Source: Kitasatospora aureofaciens | GTDB lineage: Bacteria; Actinomycetota; Actinomycetes; Streptomycetales; Streptomycetaceae | Assembly: GCF_001188955.3 (NCBI RefSeq) | Contig: NZ_JPRF03000019.1 | Span: 1-64,000 of the forward strand | DNA length: 64,000 nucleotides | Reading direction: 5' to 3' | Shown: piece by piece, positions 41,854 to 56,645 of the stretch | Layout of the letters: each line of letters starts with the position of its first letter | Numbering within the stretch: the stretch's first letter is position 1 | Made by a program: the position numbers and the translations under genes | Notes under the pieces: generated by a model | Databases searched by the model: none | Told to the model about the DNA's origin: nothing | The model's input: only the letters and a program-made list of their open reading frames with translations

Positions 41854-42237
41854 ATGGCGAAGCTGTCCCAGGACGAGCTGCTCGCGCAGTTCGAGGAGCT
41901 CACCCTCATCGAGCTCGCTGCCTTCGTGAAGGCCTTCGAGGAGAAGTTCGACGTCACCGCCGCCGCCCCGGTCGCCGTTGCCGCCGCCGGCGTTCCCGGT
42001 GCTGCCGTTGAGGCCGCCGAGGAGCAGGACGAGTTCGACGTCATCCTCGACGGTGCGGGCGACAAGAAGATCCAGGTCATCAAGGAGGTGCGCACCCTGA
42101 CCTCCCTCGGCCTGAAGGAGGCCAAGGACCTCGTTGACACCGCTGGTGCCAAGGTCCTGGAGAAGGTTGCCAAGGACGTTGCCGAGAAGGCCAAGGCCGC
42201 CCTCGAGGGTGCCGGCGCCAAGGTCACCGTCAAGTGA
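41854..42237 (+). CDS. rplL: 50S ribosomal protein L7/L12
   Basis: Stalk protein of 127 residues that recruits translation GTPases. N-terminal dimerisation domain ([23 protein letters not shown]), an Ala/Val/Pro-rich hinge (about 35-55) and the C-terminal domain with [27 protein letters not shown] with GGAAGGA upstream. A strong terminator follows, so rpoBC has its own promoter and also receives read-through at most. Confidence 0.98.
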   Translation: MAKLSQDELLAQFEELTLIELAAFVKAFEEKFDVTAAAPVAVAAAGVPGAAVEAAEEQDEFDVILDGAGDKKIQVIKEVRTLTSLGLKEAKDLVDTAGAKVLEKVAKDVAEKAKAALEGAGAKVTVK

Positions 42238-42264
42238 CTTCTCGCCCCCTCTGAGGGGGCCTGA

Positions 42265-42306
42265 GGCCGGGCCGATCACCCTTGCGGGTGGTCGGCCCGG
42301 CCTTTT
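42265..42306 (+). terminator. terminator between rplL and rpoB
   Basis: GGCCGGGCCGATCACCC pairs with GGGTGGTCGGCCCGGCC (17 base pairs, one G-T), loop TTGC, followed by TTTTGC. Canonical. Confidence 0.93.
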
Positions 42307-42676
42307 GCGTTCCCCCGGGGCAGGCCGGGCGGAGCGGCCGGGAACCACCGGTGTGGCCGATCGCTCACTCGGTACTGTCCGCGTCGAGGAGTATGGTGAT
42401 CACCGTCGTCGACAGTGGTCCCGACCACGGCTTCTGTAACGCCGGGGGGCTCCGGGCCGATAGACGGGTCGAGGTCCGCGCCGCCGGCGGGCCCTTGACG
42501 AACCTGGCGAGGCGCGCGATTCTCAAGGCGCGAGTCCGCCCCGGTTGGTTCGCCGCTGGATGCATAACCAGTGGCTCCGGCGGGAAATGACTCCACGTGA
42601 GTTAGAGCAGTACCCGGTGGGCGTCCGCGCCCCCGGCTACCGGGAGGAGTCTCCGATTCGGTTTCCGAATCAGAGC
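42307..42676. other. 370-base stretch between terminator and rpoB promoter
   Basis: No gene can be supported. Two short overlapping frames exist but lack ribosome-binding sites and codon bias. TACTGT at 42373-42378 resembles the -10 boxes of nusG and rplJ, so an additional upstream promoter may exist. Confidence 0.4.
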
Positions 42677-42705
42677 TGGACAGCAGTGTGGCCTTTGGCT
42701 ACACT
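42677..42705 (+). promoter_or_regulatory. rpoB promoter
   Basis: TGGACA (42677-42682), 17-base spacer, TACACT (42700-42705). The box is part of an imperfect inverted repeat (GGACAGCAGTGTGGCC / GGCTACACTGTCC). It predicts a leader of about 200 bases before the TTG start; the leader itself holds no gene. Confidence 0.7.
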
Positions 42706-42913
42706 GTCCCTTTGCGCTGCCTGTTAGCTGCTCCGTGACTCGTCGCCCGGAGTTTGCGTTGCCCTGAAGGGGTCTGGCACCGCCTCCGCAAAGCGGCTCT
42801 GACCTGGGACATCGACCCCGGCAGAGGCCATGGCGAGGTAGGCGGCTCCAAGCCCAAGCAGGCCCGGCTGGTACGCGCGTAGTGAGCTCCGAGCCCTCGG
42901 AAGGACCCCCCTC

Positions 42914-46390
<3,477 letters not shown>

Positions 46391-46506
46391 CGGAGGTCGG
46401 GCCGGCTCGCGCTTCTGAATCAAGCAGAGTGCGCAGCCGGCCCGCCCCCAGGCCCCCCTCAGACCACAGACAAACTCTCGAATCACGAAAGAGGGCTTGA
46501 CGACCA

Positions 46507-50400
<3,894 letters not shown>

Positions 50401-50436
50401 GTCACCTCTGCGGCCGGCAACGGCCGCTGAACGCCA

Positions 50437-50466
50437 GGGCGGTCACCCCTCACGGGGTGGCCGCCC
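50437..50466. terminator. terminator between rpoC and the convergent M48 gene
   Basis: GGGCGGTCACCCC and GGGGTGGCCGCCC (one T-G pair) with TCAC loop. It can serve both convergent genes. Confidence 0.8.
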
Positions 50467-50487
50467 TGCGGCGTTTCCGGACCAGCC

Positions 50488-51837
50488 TCAGCGGGCGGCG
50501 GCGGCCGCCGCGGCGCGCCAGTCCTCCAGGCGGCGGATCCGGGTGTGGGTGTCGGGGTGGGAGGAGAGCAGCCGCTGGCCCAGGCCCGGACGGACGGCCC
50601 GGCCGCCGTTCTCCCGCGCGGCGATCGCCAGGGCCTGCTCCTCGTCCCGCAGGAAGCCGTGGAAGACCTCGATCATGGCGTCGGCGAACCCGAGTTCGGC
50701 CGCCTGGACGTCCGCCCGCAGCTCGGAGCGGCGGCCCACCGCGGCGAGCAGGTACGGCGTGACCAGGACCAGCAGCAGCGGCGGGAAGGAGAGGGCCACG
50801 GCCACCACCACGACGACCGAGACCAGCCCGACCACCAGGGCGCCGAGGAGCGAGAACACCGACGCGATCTGGAAAGCGATCACCGCCGCGATCCGGAAGG
50901 CCGCCCAGGCGATCCGGGCCGGCATCGAGTACCAGTAGCCGAGCAGGGTCGCCCAGGCGTGACCGCCGCGGTGGTGACCGAGCTCGTGGGCGAGCACGGC
51001 GGCCAGCTGGGCGTCGGGGAGGGTCTCCAGCGCGTAGCGGGTGACGCCGACGATGTGCCCGGCCGCCGCGGTGGCGTTGACGGCCTTGTGGTCCTCGATC
51101 CACAGGTCGTACGTCTCCGGGCTCACCCCCGCCTTGGCGGTCACCTGGTGCCAGATGGGCTCCAGCCGGGTCAGCTCGGAGTGCAGCGCCGGACGCATCC
51201 GGAACAGGTAGCGGGCGAGGAGCTTCTCGGTCGGGCGGTGGAACACCAGCGCGCCGGAGGCGATCCAGGCGCCGATCAGCAGGTAGTTGAAGGGCGCGGC
51301 GAGGAACATCGAGATGATCCCGATCACCAGCAGGCTGCACAGGAAGTGCGGGAGCTGGAACACCAGTTGGCCGATCGCGGTGGCGTCGGCGCCGCGCTGG
51401 CGGGCGGCCAGGTGGATCCGGCCGGTGTGGGGGTCGATGTCGACGGTGCGGTCGAGGACGGGCGGCTGCGGCGGGGCGGGCGGCGGGGCGAAGCCCCGGG
51501 GGGGGACGCGGGGCGGTTGCTGCGGGGGCGGGGTGGGGGCCGGGTACTGCGGTGGCGTGGCGGTCGGGTACTGCGGGGAGGCGGCCGGGTACTGCGGTGG
51601 GGCCGAGGCCGGGTACTGGGGCGGCACGGCGGTGGTGGGGTACTGCGGCGGAGTGGCCGTCGGGTACTGCGGGGCCGTGGCGGGGTACTCGGGCGGGGTC
51701 GTGCCCGGGTACGGCGGCGGAGTCGCGCCCGGGTACTGGGGAGCGCCCTGCGGGGACTGGGGCGGGACGGTCGGGTGCTGCGGCGGGGCGCCGGGGGACT
51801 GCGGCGGCGGTGCGTCCGGGTAGGTCGGTTCGGTCAT
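50488..51837 (-). CDS. M48 (HtpX-like) membrane protease with PQYP-repeat N-terminus
   Basis: Predicted membrane zinc protease of 449 residues. Residues 1-130 are a disordered Pro/Gln/Tyr-rich repeat region (units of PPQYPTA/PPQYPAS type). Then come two helices, a cytosolic segment, the zinc motif HELGH (His284-His288) followed by HRGGHAW, two helices, and SELRADVQAAELGFADAMIEVF with the third zinc ligand Glu. It is last in the minus-strand series that starts with the Crp regulator, 103 bases after the PycTM-like gene, so membership in that unit is possible but not certain. It could process a membrane partner. Confidence 0.85.
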   Translation of the reverse strand: MTEPTYPDAPPPQSPGAPPQHPTVPPQSPQGAPQYPGATPPPYPGTTPPEYPATAPQYPTATPPQYPTTAVPPQYPASAPPQYPAASPQYPTATPPQYPAPTPPPQQPPRVPPRGFAPPPAPPQPPVLDRTVDIDPHTGRIHLAARQRGADATAIGQLVFQLPHFLCSLLVIGIISMFLAAPFNYLLIGAWIASGALVFHRPTEKLLARYLFRMRPALHSELTRLEPIWHQVTAKAGVSPETYDLWIEDHKAVNATAAAGHIVGVTRYALETLPDAQLAAVLAHELGHHRGGHAWATLLGYWYSMPARIAWAAFRIAAVIAFQIASVFSLLGALVVGLVSVVVVVAVALSFPPLLLVLVTPYLLAAVGRRSELRADVQAAELGFADAMIEVFHGFLRDEEQALAIAARENGGRAVRPGLGQRLLSSHPDTHTRIRRLEDWRAAAAAAAR

Positions 51838-51940
51838 GGCGAGGTCCTCGGGGACGGGACGCGCGCACGGCGGCGTCCGTACGGTGCTGGGCTGTGCAGG
51901 ACGGTGCGGATCGGTGCTGGACGGGTTGTGCGGCGCCGGT

Positions 51941-52471
51941 TCAGCCCAGGAACAGGGCGGTGACCAGCGGGAACAGGCCGGCGCCGAAGGAGAGGATGCC
52001 GACCCGGACCCAGGAGTGCTTCCGCGAGACGATCAGGCTGTTCTCCGCGAGCGCGGCGCGGACGGCATCGGCGGCCAGCCGCTCGGTGTCGGCCAGGGCG
52101 TCGGCGAGCAGTCCCTGCTCGGCGGCCAGCCGGATGTCCCCGAAGTAGCCGAGCGGGCGGCCCGGCCGCCAGTTGCTGCGGCGGAAGCGGGGCAGCACCG
52201 CCAGCAGCAGCGCGACCAGGGACACGGCGATGCCGAGCCCGCCGAGCGCGAGCAGCACCTTGGCGGCGCCGGAAAGCTGCTGAGGTGCCCAGCCGGTGCT
52301 GGTGAGCAGGCCGCCCAGCACCCCGACGATCACGCCGAGGGCGGCGACCAGGACGGCGGCCTTGCTGTCCGCGCGGGCGATCTCGGTGCGCAGTTCGGCG
52401 AGCAGGGCGGTGCCGGGCGGTGGTGCCGGCAGGGTGTTGGCGGGCGCGACGGTGGTGGGCGGGTCGGACAC
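51941..52471 (-). CDS. PycTM-like membrane effector (Pycsar effector family)
   Basis: Small membrane protein resembling the PycTM/DUF5706 effector of Pycsar phage defence, which in known systems binds a cyclic pyrimidine nucleotide and disrupts the membrane. The 176-residue protein has the characteristic LLAELRTEIARADSKAAVLVAAL before helix 1, a second helix (about 70-93) running into LPRFRRSNWRPGRPLGYFGDI, a helical soluble part and a third helix at the C-terminus. GTG 52471 is chosen because GAGGAG stands 7 bases upstream; GTG 52492, overlapping the previous stop, is the alternative. A cyclase gene lies two genes upstream. Confidence 0.72.
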   Translation of the reverse strand: MSDPPTTVAPANTLPAPPPGTALLAELRTEIARADSKAAVLVAALGVIVGVLGGLLTSTGWAPQQLSGAAKVLLALGGLGIAVSLVALLLAVLPRFRRSNWRPGRPLGYFGDIRLAAEQGLLADALADTERLAADAVRAALAENSLIVSRKHSWVRVGILSFGAGLFPLVTALFLG

Positions 52472-52488
52472 GGTGGGGCTCCTCGGGT

Positions 52489-53454
52489 TCACCGGTTGAG
52501 CGGAGGGTTGGGGCCCTTGTCGAGCCGGGGCGCGCCCGGCCCGGGCGAGGCCGGACCGGCGGGCCGCTGCCGCAGGAGGGCTTCGAGGGCGGCCTTGGCG
52601 TCCTGGCGCGGGCCCTCCAGCTCGAACTCCTCCAGGGCGTTCTGGCCGAGCAGCCGCTCGATCACGTGGAGCTGGCCCTGGACCAGTTCCCGCTGCTCGT
52701 CCTTCAGGTACTTGAGGGCCTCCTTCAGGTCCTCGGGGTGGGCGGCGACCTGGAGGGCCCAGGCGGCGACCCCGCCCTGCTCCAGGTGGTACTGGTAGAA
52801 CTTCGCCTTCGCGGCGAGGATCTCGTGGGACTCCTCGACCTGCCGGAGGGCGTGCGGGTGCGCCTGGGTGTCGAAGTGGTAGCCGCGCAGCCGCTCCTTC
52901 TGGTCGCGGGCGGCCTGGTCGATGTCCAACTGGACGGCGCAGCGCACCCGCAGGCCCTCGGCCTCGGCGACGGGGTACTCGTCCAGCGCCTGCTGGACGG
53001 CGGTCTCGGCCTCGCCGCTCTGGTCGGTGGTGAGGTTGCGGGTGACCGCCCGCATCCGCTGTCGGATCCGGGGGGTGAGCAGCGCCGGTACGTCCCGGAT
53101 CCGGCTGGCCACGACCAGCTCCGCCGCCGACACCTGCCAGTCGATCTCCACCATGGCTTCGAACGCACCGATGTCGTCCCGGCCGGGCAGCCGCTCCTCG
53201 ATCCGCAGGTGGTGCAGGCCGAGGTCGACCTCGAAGGCGGCCTGGTAGCCGCGGCCGACCAGGTCGCTGAAGCCCGGGCGGTGCGGCGGCAGGTAGACCT
53301 GGTGCTCGCCGGACGGCGTGGTCAGGACCAGGGCGGAGTCGGCCCGGGCGTTCGGCCGCTTGGGCAGGCCGAGCGCGCGGCCGAGCGGGTGGACCGTCAG
53401 GACCGGGTCGACGAGGTCGCCGGCGGGGAAGTCGGGGCGGTGTGGTGCCGACAT
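52489..53454 (-). CDS. cytosolic protein with possible SPFH/band 7-like domain
   Basis: 321 residues, no membrane helix or signal peptide. Residues 35-165 show a beta-rich pattern followed by a helix (VEIDWQVSAAELVVASRIRDVPALLTPRIRQRMRAVTRN), which resembles the SPFH core where a strand pair precedes a P-x-L-x-x-x-LR helix; the match is loose. Residues 170-300 are helical, charged and partly coiled (EESHEILAAKAKFYQYHLEQ, LKEALKYLKDEQRELVQGQ). The stop overlaps the alternative start of the PycTM-like gene, and the gene follows the P-loop gene by 42 bases, so they form an operon. It could scaffold the membrane effector. Confidence 0.6.
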   Translation of the reverse strand: MSAPHRPDFPAGDLVDPVLTVHPLGRALGLPKRPNARADSALVLTTPSGEHQVYLPPHRPGFSDLVGRGYQAAFEVDLGLHHLRIEERLPGRDDIGAFEAMVEIDWQVSAAELVVASRIRDVPALLTPRIRQRMRAVTRNLTTDQSGEAETAVQQALDEYPVAEAEGLRVRCAVQLDIDQAARDQKERLRGYHFDTQAHPHALRQVEESHEILAAKAKFYQYHLEQGGVAAWALQVAAHPEDLKEALKYLKDEQRELVQGQLHVIERLLGQNALEEFELEGPRQDAKAALEALLRQRPAGPASPGPGAPRLDKGPNPPLNR

Positions 53455-53496
53455 GCGCGGGTGCTCCAGGATCGGGACGGGTTCGGGGGTGCGGTC

Positions 53497-55707
53497 TCAG
53501 CCGCCGGGCGGGAACGGGGTCGCCGGGCTGCCGGTGCGGACGGTGCGGACGAGGTGGTCCAGCCGCTGGCGGTCACGCTCGGTGACAGCCAGGTCGTCGA
53601 ACAGTTCGGTGAGCCGGGCAGTGGTCTCCGGCTGGTCGGCGGCGCCGATCAGCCAGCCGCGCAGCACGCCCAGGGCCGCGTCGCGGTAGCCGCGGTCCTC
53701 CAGCGCCGTGCGCCACAGCGCGACCAGCAACGAGCGGACGGGGACGGGCTCCTCGGGGACGGCCAGCACCGTGACGCTGACCACGCTCCCCGGTTCGGGG
53801 CGCGGACTGCGGGCGTACCAGTCGAGCAGCAGCGGCCGGCCGACGGCGGTGTCCTCGGTGCGCCGGGCGGCGGTCAGGAAGACGGCCAGGGCCAACTGCC
53901 GCAGGGAGGCCGGGCCGGAGAGCCAGCGGACCAGGGCGCGCAGCACCTGCTCGGCCTCGGCGGAGAGCAGCAGCAGCTCGGCCGCTTCGAGCAGCCCGAG
54001 CACCTGGAAGCGGTCGGCCCGGTCGGGTGCCGGGGGCAGCGCACCGGGCTGGAACTTGGCGGCGAGCTGGTCGAGCTCCCCGTCGCTCAGCCGCTCGGCG
54101 GCCAGCACGAAGGCCTCCAGGGCCTGGGCGGGCATCAGCGGGCCGAGCAGGGCGTAGCAGCGGATGGCGGTCCAGCGGCGGCGGGCGCTGTCGTCGCCGG
54201 CCCAGCTGCGCAGGATCCGGGGGACGGCGGCGGTGCCCGCGTGGTAGGCGAGGGCGAGGCTGTTGGCGGCCTGGAGGCAGAGCCGGAAGTCCTTGGCGCC
54301 GGACCAGGGGCCGAGCAGTCCGCTCATGGTGGCGGAGAGGTCGACGGAGGCGAGCAGGGCGGTGGTGGAGGCGACCCGGGTACGGACCAGGGCGCGGGAG
54401 TCGGTGGCCAGCGCGTTGAGCCAGCCGGTGATCGCGGGGCGGGCGGAGGGGTGGCTCGTCCAGACCTCGCGCAGCAGGGTGGGCGCGGTGCGGGGGTCCA
54501 GGAAGGAGGCCATCCGCTGTGGGACCGGGCCCCAGGGGGTCTGCTCGGTCTCCTCGGTGAGTTCGGCGTGGGCGAGGGCCATGCGCTCCTCGACCGAGCT
54601 GCCGAAGGGCGGGATGCCGTCGGGGCGTCCGGGGGTGCGGATGGTCTCCAGCCGGCGGAACAGCTTGTCGGCGCACTCGGCGGCGAGGGTGTAGGGGGCG
54701 TGGTCGAAGACGGCCAGGGAGATCAGGAAGGCCTTCTCCTGGAGGGGGAGTTCGTCGTCCCCGAACCAGCGGCCGACCTTCTCCTGGACGATGCCGTGGC
54801 CGAAGTCGGCGAGGTCGGCGGGGTGGCCGGTCTCGGGGGAGTAGCGGGCGAGTTCGACGGCGAACCCGGCTACTTCGCGGATCGGCGGGTACTTGGCCAG
54901 GAACTCCTGGACGGGTTCCAGGGTGAGCAGGTGCCGACCGGAGGGCAGGCCGTCCCGCAGGGCGTCCAGGTGGGCGCCGAGGACGAGCCCGGGATCGGGC
55001 GGCTGCCAGTCGACGGTGGGGAGTTCGCGGATCGCGGCGGAGCGGGTGGTGGTGACGACCAGGTAGCCGTCCTGCTTGGCGAGGGTCTCGCGCAGGCGGT
55101 CGAGGTCGGACCGGAGCAGCGGGCGGGTGCGGGAGGTGGTGTAGTCGGCGAGCAGGTAGCCCGGGGCCGGTTCGGCGCCGGTGAGCAGCGCGGTGGGGGA
55201 GACGTCGGGGTCGAGGTTGCGGATCCGGCGGATGCCCAGCGTGTGCAGCAGCATCAGGGCCGCGGAGCGCCGTCCGGTGTCGGCCCGGCCGGTGAGGATC
55301 AGGACGCGTTGCTCGCGCAGCTGCTGGAGGGCCTGCTGGAAGGCAGGTCCGGGGCGGAAGACCGTGGTCAGGGCGGTGAGTTCCTCGGCGGGGACCTCGC
55401 CGGAGGCGTGCGGTGGGGCGCCGAAGGCGGAGCCGAACTGGTAGACGGTGGTCTTCGGGCCGGTGACGACGTCGCCGTGGACCTGCCCGCCGGAGACGGT
55501 GTGCCGGTCCCCGCCGACCAGGTCGCCGCCGAAGCTGGGGTTGCCGCCCGCGAAGAGGTAGTTGCGGCCGGCGAAGCTGTCCGGGACGTGCTCCAGCAGT
55601 TCCTGGACGGCCTCCAGGGCGTTCTGCGGCTCCTCGGGCGGGGCCTCCTGGAGTTCGTCGGGGTCGAGCGGCTGGGCGGCGGCGTCCGGTTCGGCGGTGG
55701 CGGTCAC
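53497..55707 (-). CDS. degenerate P-loop protein with glycine-rich N-terminal tag and helical repeats
   Basis: 736 residues, no known name. Residues 1-50 are acidic. Residues 54-83 form the tag GGNPSFGGDL...VSGGQVHGDVVTG, shared with the cyclase upstream. Residues 135-148 read RVLILTGRADTGRRS, which looks like a Walker A loop in which the usual GK[ST] is changed to GRRS, so NTP binding may be lost or altered; TRS after a strand (YLVVTTTRS) resembles a sensor. From about 330 to 700 the protein is a series of paired helices like HEAT/ARM or STAND-type superstructures. The GTG start overlaps the cyclase stop (GTGA): tightly coupled expression. It could be a sensor or scaffold of the signalling cassette. 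Confidence 0.7.
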   Translation of the reverse strand: MTATAEPDAAAQPLDPDELQEAPPEEPQNALEAVQELLEHVPDSFAGRNYLFAGGNPSFGGDLVGGDRHTVSGGQVHGDVVTGPKTTVYQFGSAFGAPPHASGEVPAEELTALTTVFRPGPAFQQALQQLREQRVLILTGRADTGRRSAALMLLHTLGIRRIRNLDPDVSPTALLTGAEPAPGYLLADYTTSRTRPLLRSDLDRLRETLAKQDGYLVVTTTRSAAIRELPTVDWQPPDPGLVLGAHLDALRDGLPSGRHLLTLEPVQEFLAKYPPIREVAGFAVELARYSPETGHPADLADFGHGIVQEKVGRWFGDDELPLQEKAFLISLAVFDHAPYTLAAECADKLFRRLETIRTPGRPDGIPPFGSSVEERMALAHAELTEETEQTPWGPVPQRMASFLDPRTAPTLLREVWTSHPSARPAITGWLNALATDSRALVRTRVASTTALLASVDLSATMSGLLGPWSGAKDFRLCLQAANSLALAYHAGTAAVPRILRSWAGDDSARRRWTAIRCYALLGPLMPAQALEAFVLAAERLSDGELDQLAAKFQPGALPPAPDRADRFQVLGLLEAAELLLLSAEAEQVLRALVRWLSGPASLRQLALAVFLTAARRTEDTAVGRPLLLDWYARSPRPEPGSVVSVTVLAVPEEPVPVRSLLVALWRTALEDRGYRDAALGVLRGWLIGAADQPETTARLTELFDDLAVTERDRQRLDHLVRTVRTGSPATPFPPGG

Positions 55708-56534
55708 CGCTCACCGCCGACGGTGTTGCCGGTGTTGACGTCGCCGTGGACCTCGCCGCCGGAGACGATGTGCTGGTCGCCGCCGATCAGGTTGCCGCCG
55801 AAGGTCGGCGATCCGCCGAGGAACTGGAAGGTGGCGGGGGCGCGGCTCTCGGCCGGGTCCGGGGCCTGGGCTGCGGGCGGGGCGGGAGCCGGGCCCGGCG
55901 TCGGAGCGGCCGCGGCCGCCGGGGCAGCACTCGGCGGGGGCGACGGCGCGGGCGCGGGTTCGCCGTGCAGCCAGGCCGTGAAGTCGCCCTCCTTGCCCTG
56001 CACGGTGACCCGGTGGAACGCCTCCGGCAGCAGTCCGCCGTGACCGTGCCGGACGATGCCCTGGTAGAGCGCGTCGGAGACGCCGAGCACGCAGGGGCCG
56101 TTCCGGTGCCGCAGCGCCTCGCGCAGGGCCGCCGAGTCCAGCAGCCGGAAGGCCTGGTTGAGGTCCCAGCCGACGGCGCCGCCGAGGGCCCCGCCGAGTT
56201 CCTGGACGGCGACCTCGCCGGAGGCGAGCACGATCCGCAGCCGTACCCGGGCTTCGGCGGCCGCGAGGCGGTTGTTCGCGTGCAGCAGGGCGGGGGTCTC
56301 GTTGACCAGCGCGTGCAGCAGCCGGGGCTTGGGGACGGTGGGGCTGATCAGGGCCATCACCGAGTCGCCACGGTCCTCCAGGCGCTGGTCGGCGGGCTCG
56401 ACCCCGGCGCTGCGCAGCGTCTCGTGCAGGACGGAGTAGAGCATCCGGCGCATGAACGCCTGCTCGACGTCGTCCCGTCTGCCGAACTGCTCGATGTCCA
56501 GCAGCAGGATGGTGTGGTTCACCGGATCGGTCAT
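55704..56534 (-). CDS. class III nucleotide cyclase-like protein with glycine-rich C-terminal tag
   Basis: 276 residues. Residues 5-185 match a class III cyclase domain: first metal Asp in ILLLDIEQF (Asp13), second in EDRGDSVMAL (Asp57), RIVLASGEV, and the transition-state pair in WDLNQAFRL (Asn126, Arg130). All four catalytic residues are therefore present. The base-selecting residues cannot be read with confidence, so the product (cAMP, cGMP, cCMP or cUMP) is open. A Pro/Ala linker (about 190-230) leads to a tag at 240-269 (GGSPTFGGNL...VSGGEVHGDVNTG), 22/30 identical to that of the next protein. A Crp box lies upstream. Confidence 0.72.
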   Translation of the reverse strand: MTDPVNHTILLLDIEQFGRRDDVEQAFMRRMLYSVLHETLRSAGVEPADQRLEDRGDSVMALISPTVPKPRLLHALVNETPALLHANNRLAAAEARVRLRIVLASGEVAVQELGGALGGAVGWDLNQAFRLLDSAALREALRHRNGPCVLGVSDALYQGIVRHGHGGLLPEAFHRVTVQGKEGDFTAWLHGEPAPAPSPPPSAAPAAAAAPTPGPAPAPPAAQAPDPAESRAPATFQFLGGSPTFGGNLIGGDQHIVSGGEVHGDVNTGNTVGGER

Positions 56535-56614
56535 GGTCGCCTCTCGGTTCGTCGTCGGGCCTCAGACTGCCCGCTGCGGGCGTGTCGGTGTGAGCGCCGA
56601 TGAGGCACTCGCTC

Positions 56615-56630
56615 TGTGACGGTGTGCACA
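56615..56630. promoter_or_regulatory. Crp-like box between the Crp/Fnr gene and the cyclase gene
   Basis: TGTGA-N6-GCACA, one mismatch from the E. coli CRP consensus TGTGA-N6-TCACA and containing GTG-N8-CAC. It stands 81 bases before the cyclase start. Confidence 0.5.
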
Positions 56631-56645
56631 GAACCTTCCTGCGGA

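Noticed and set aside
42307..42600. Short open frames between rplL and rpoB
   Set aside because: No ribosome-binding site, no codon bias and they run across a terminator-to-promoter interval.
51500..51830. CRISPR-like array suggested by regular repeats
   Set aside because: The repeats are in-frame codons for PQYP units in the M48 protease, of uneven length and without spacers.
52420..56043. Plus-strand frame of 1207 codons opposite the cassette genes
   Set aside because: Gly/Arg/Gln-rich shadow of four minus-strand genes with clear domains and overlapping starts.
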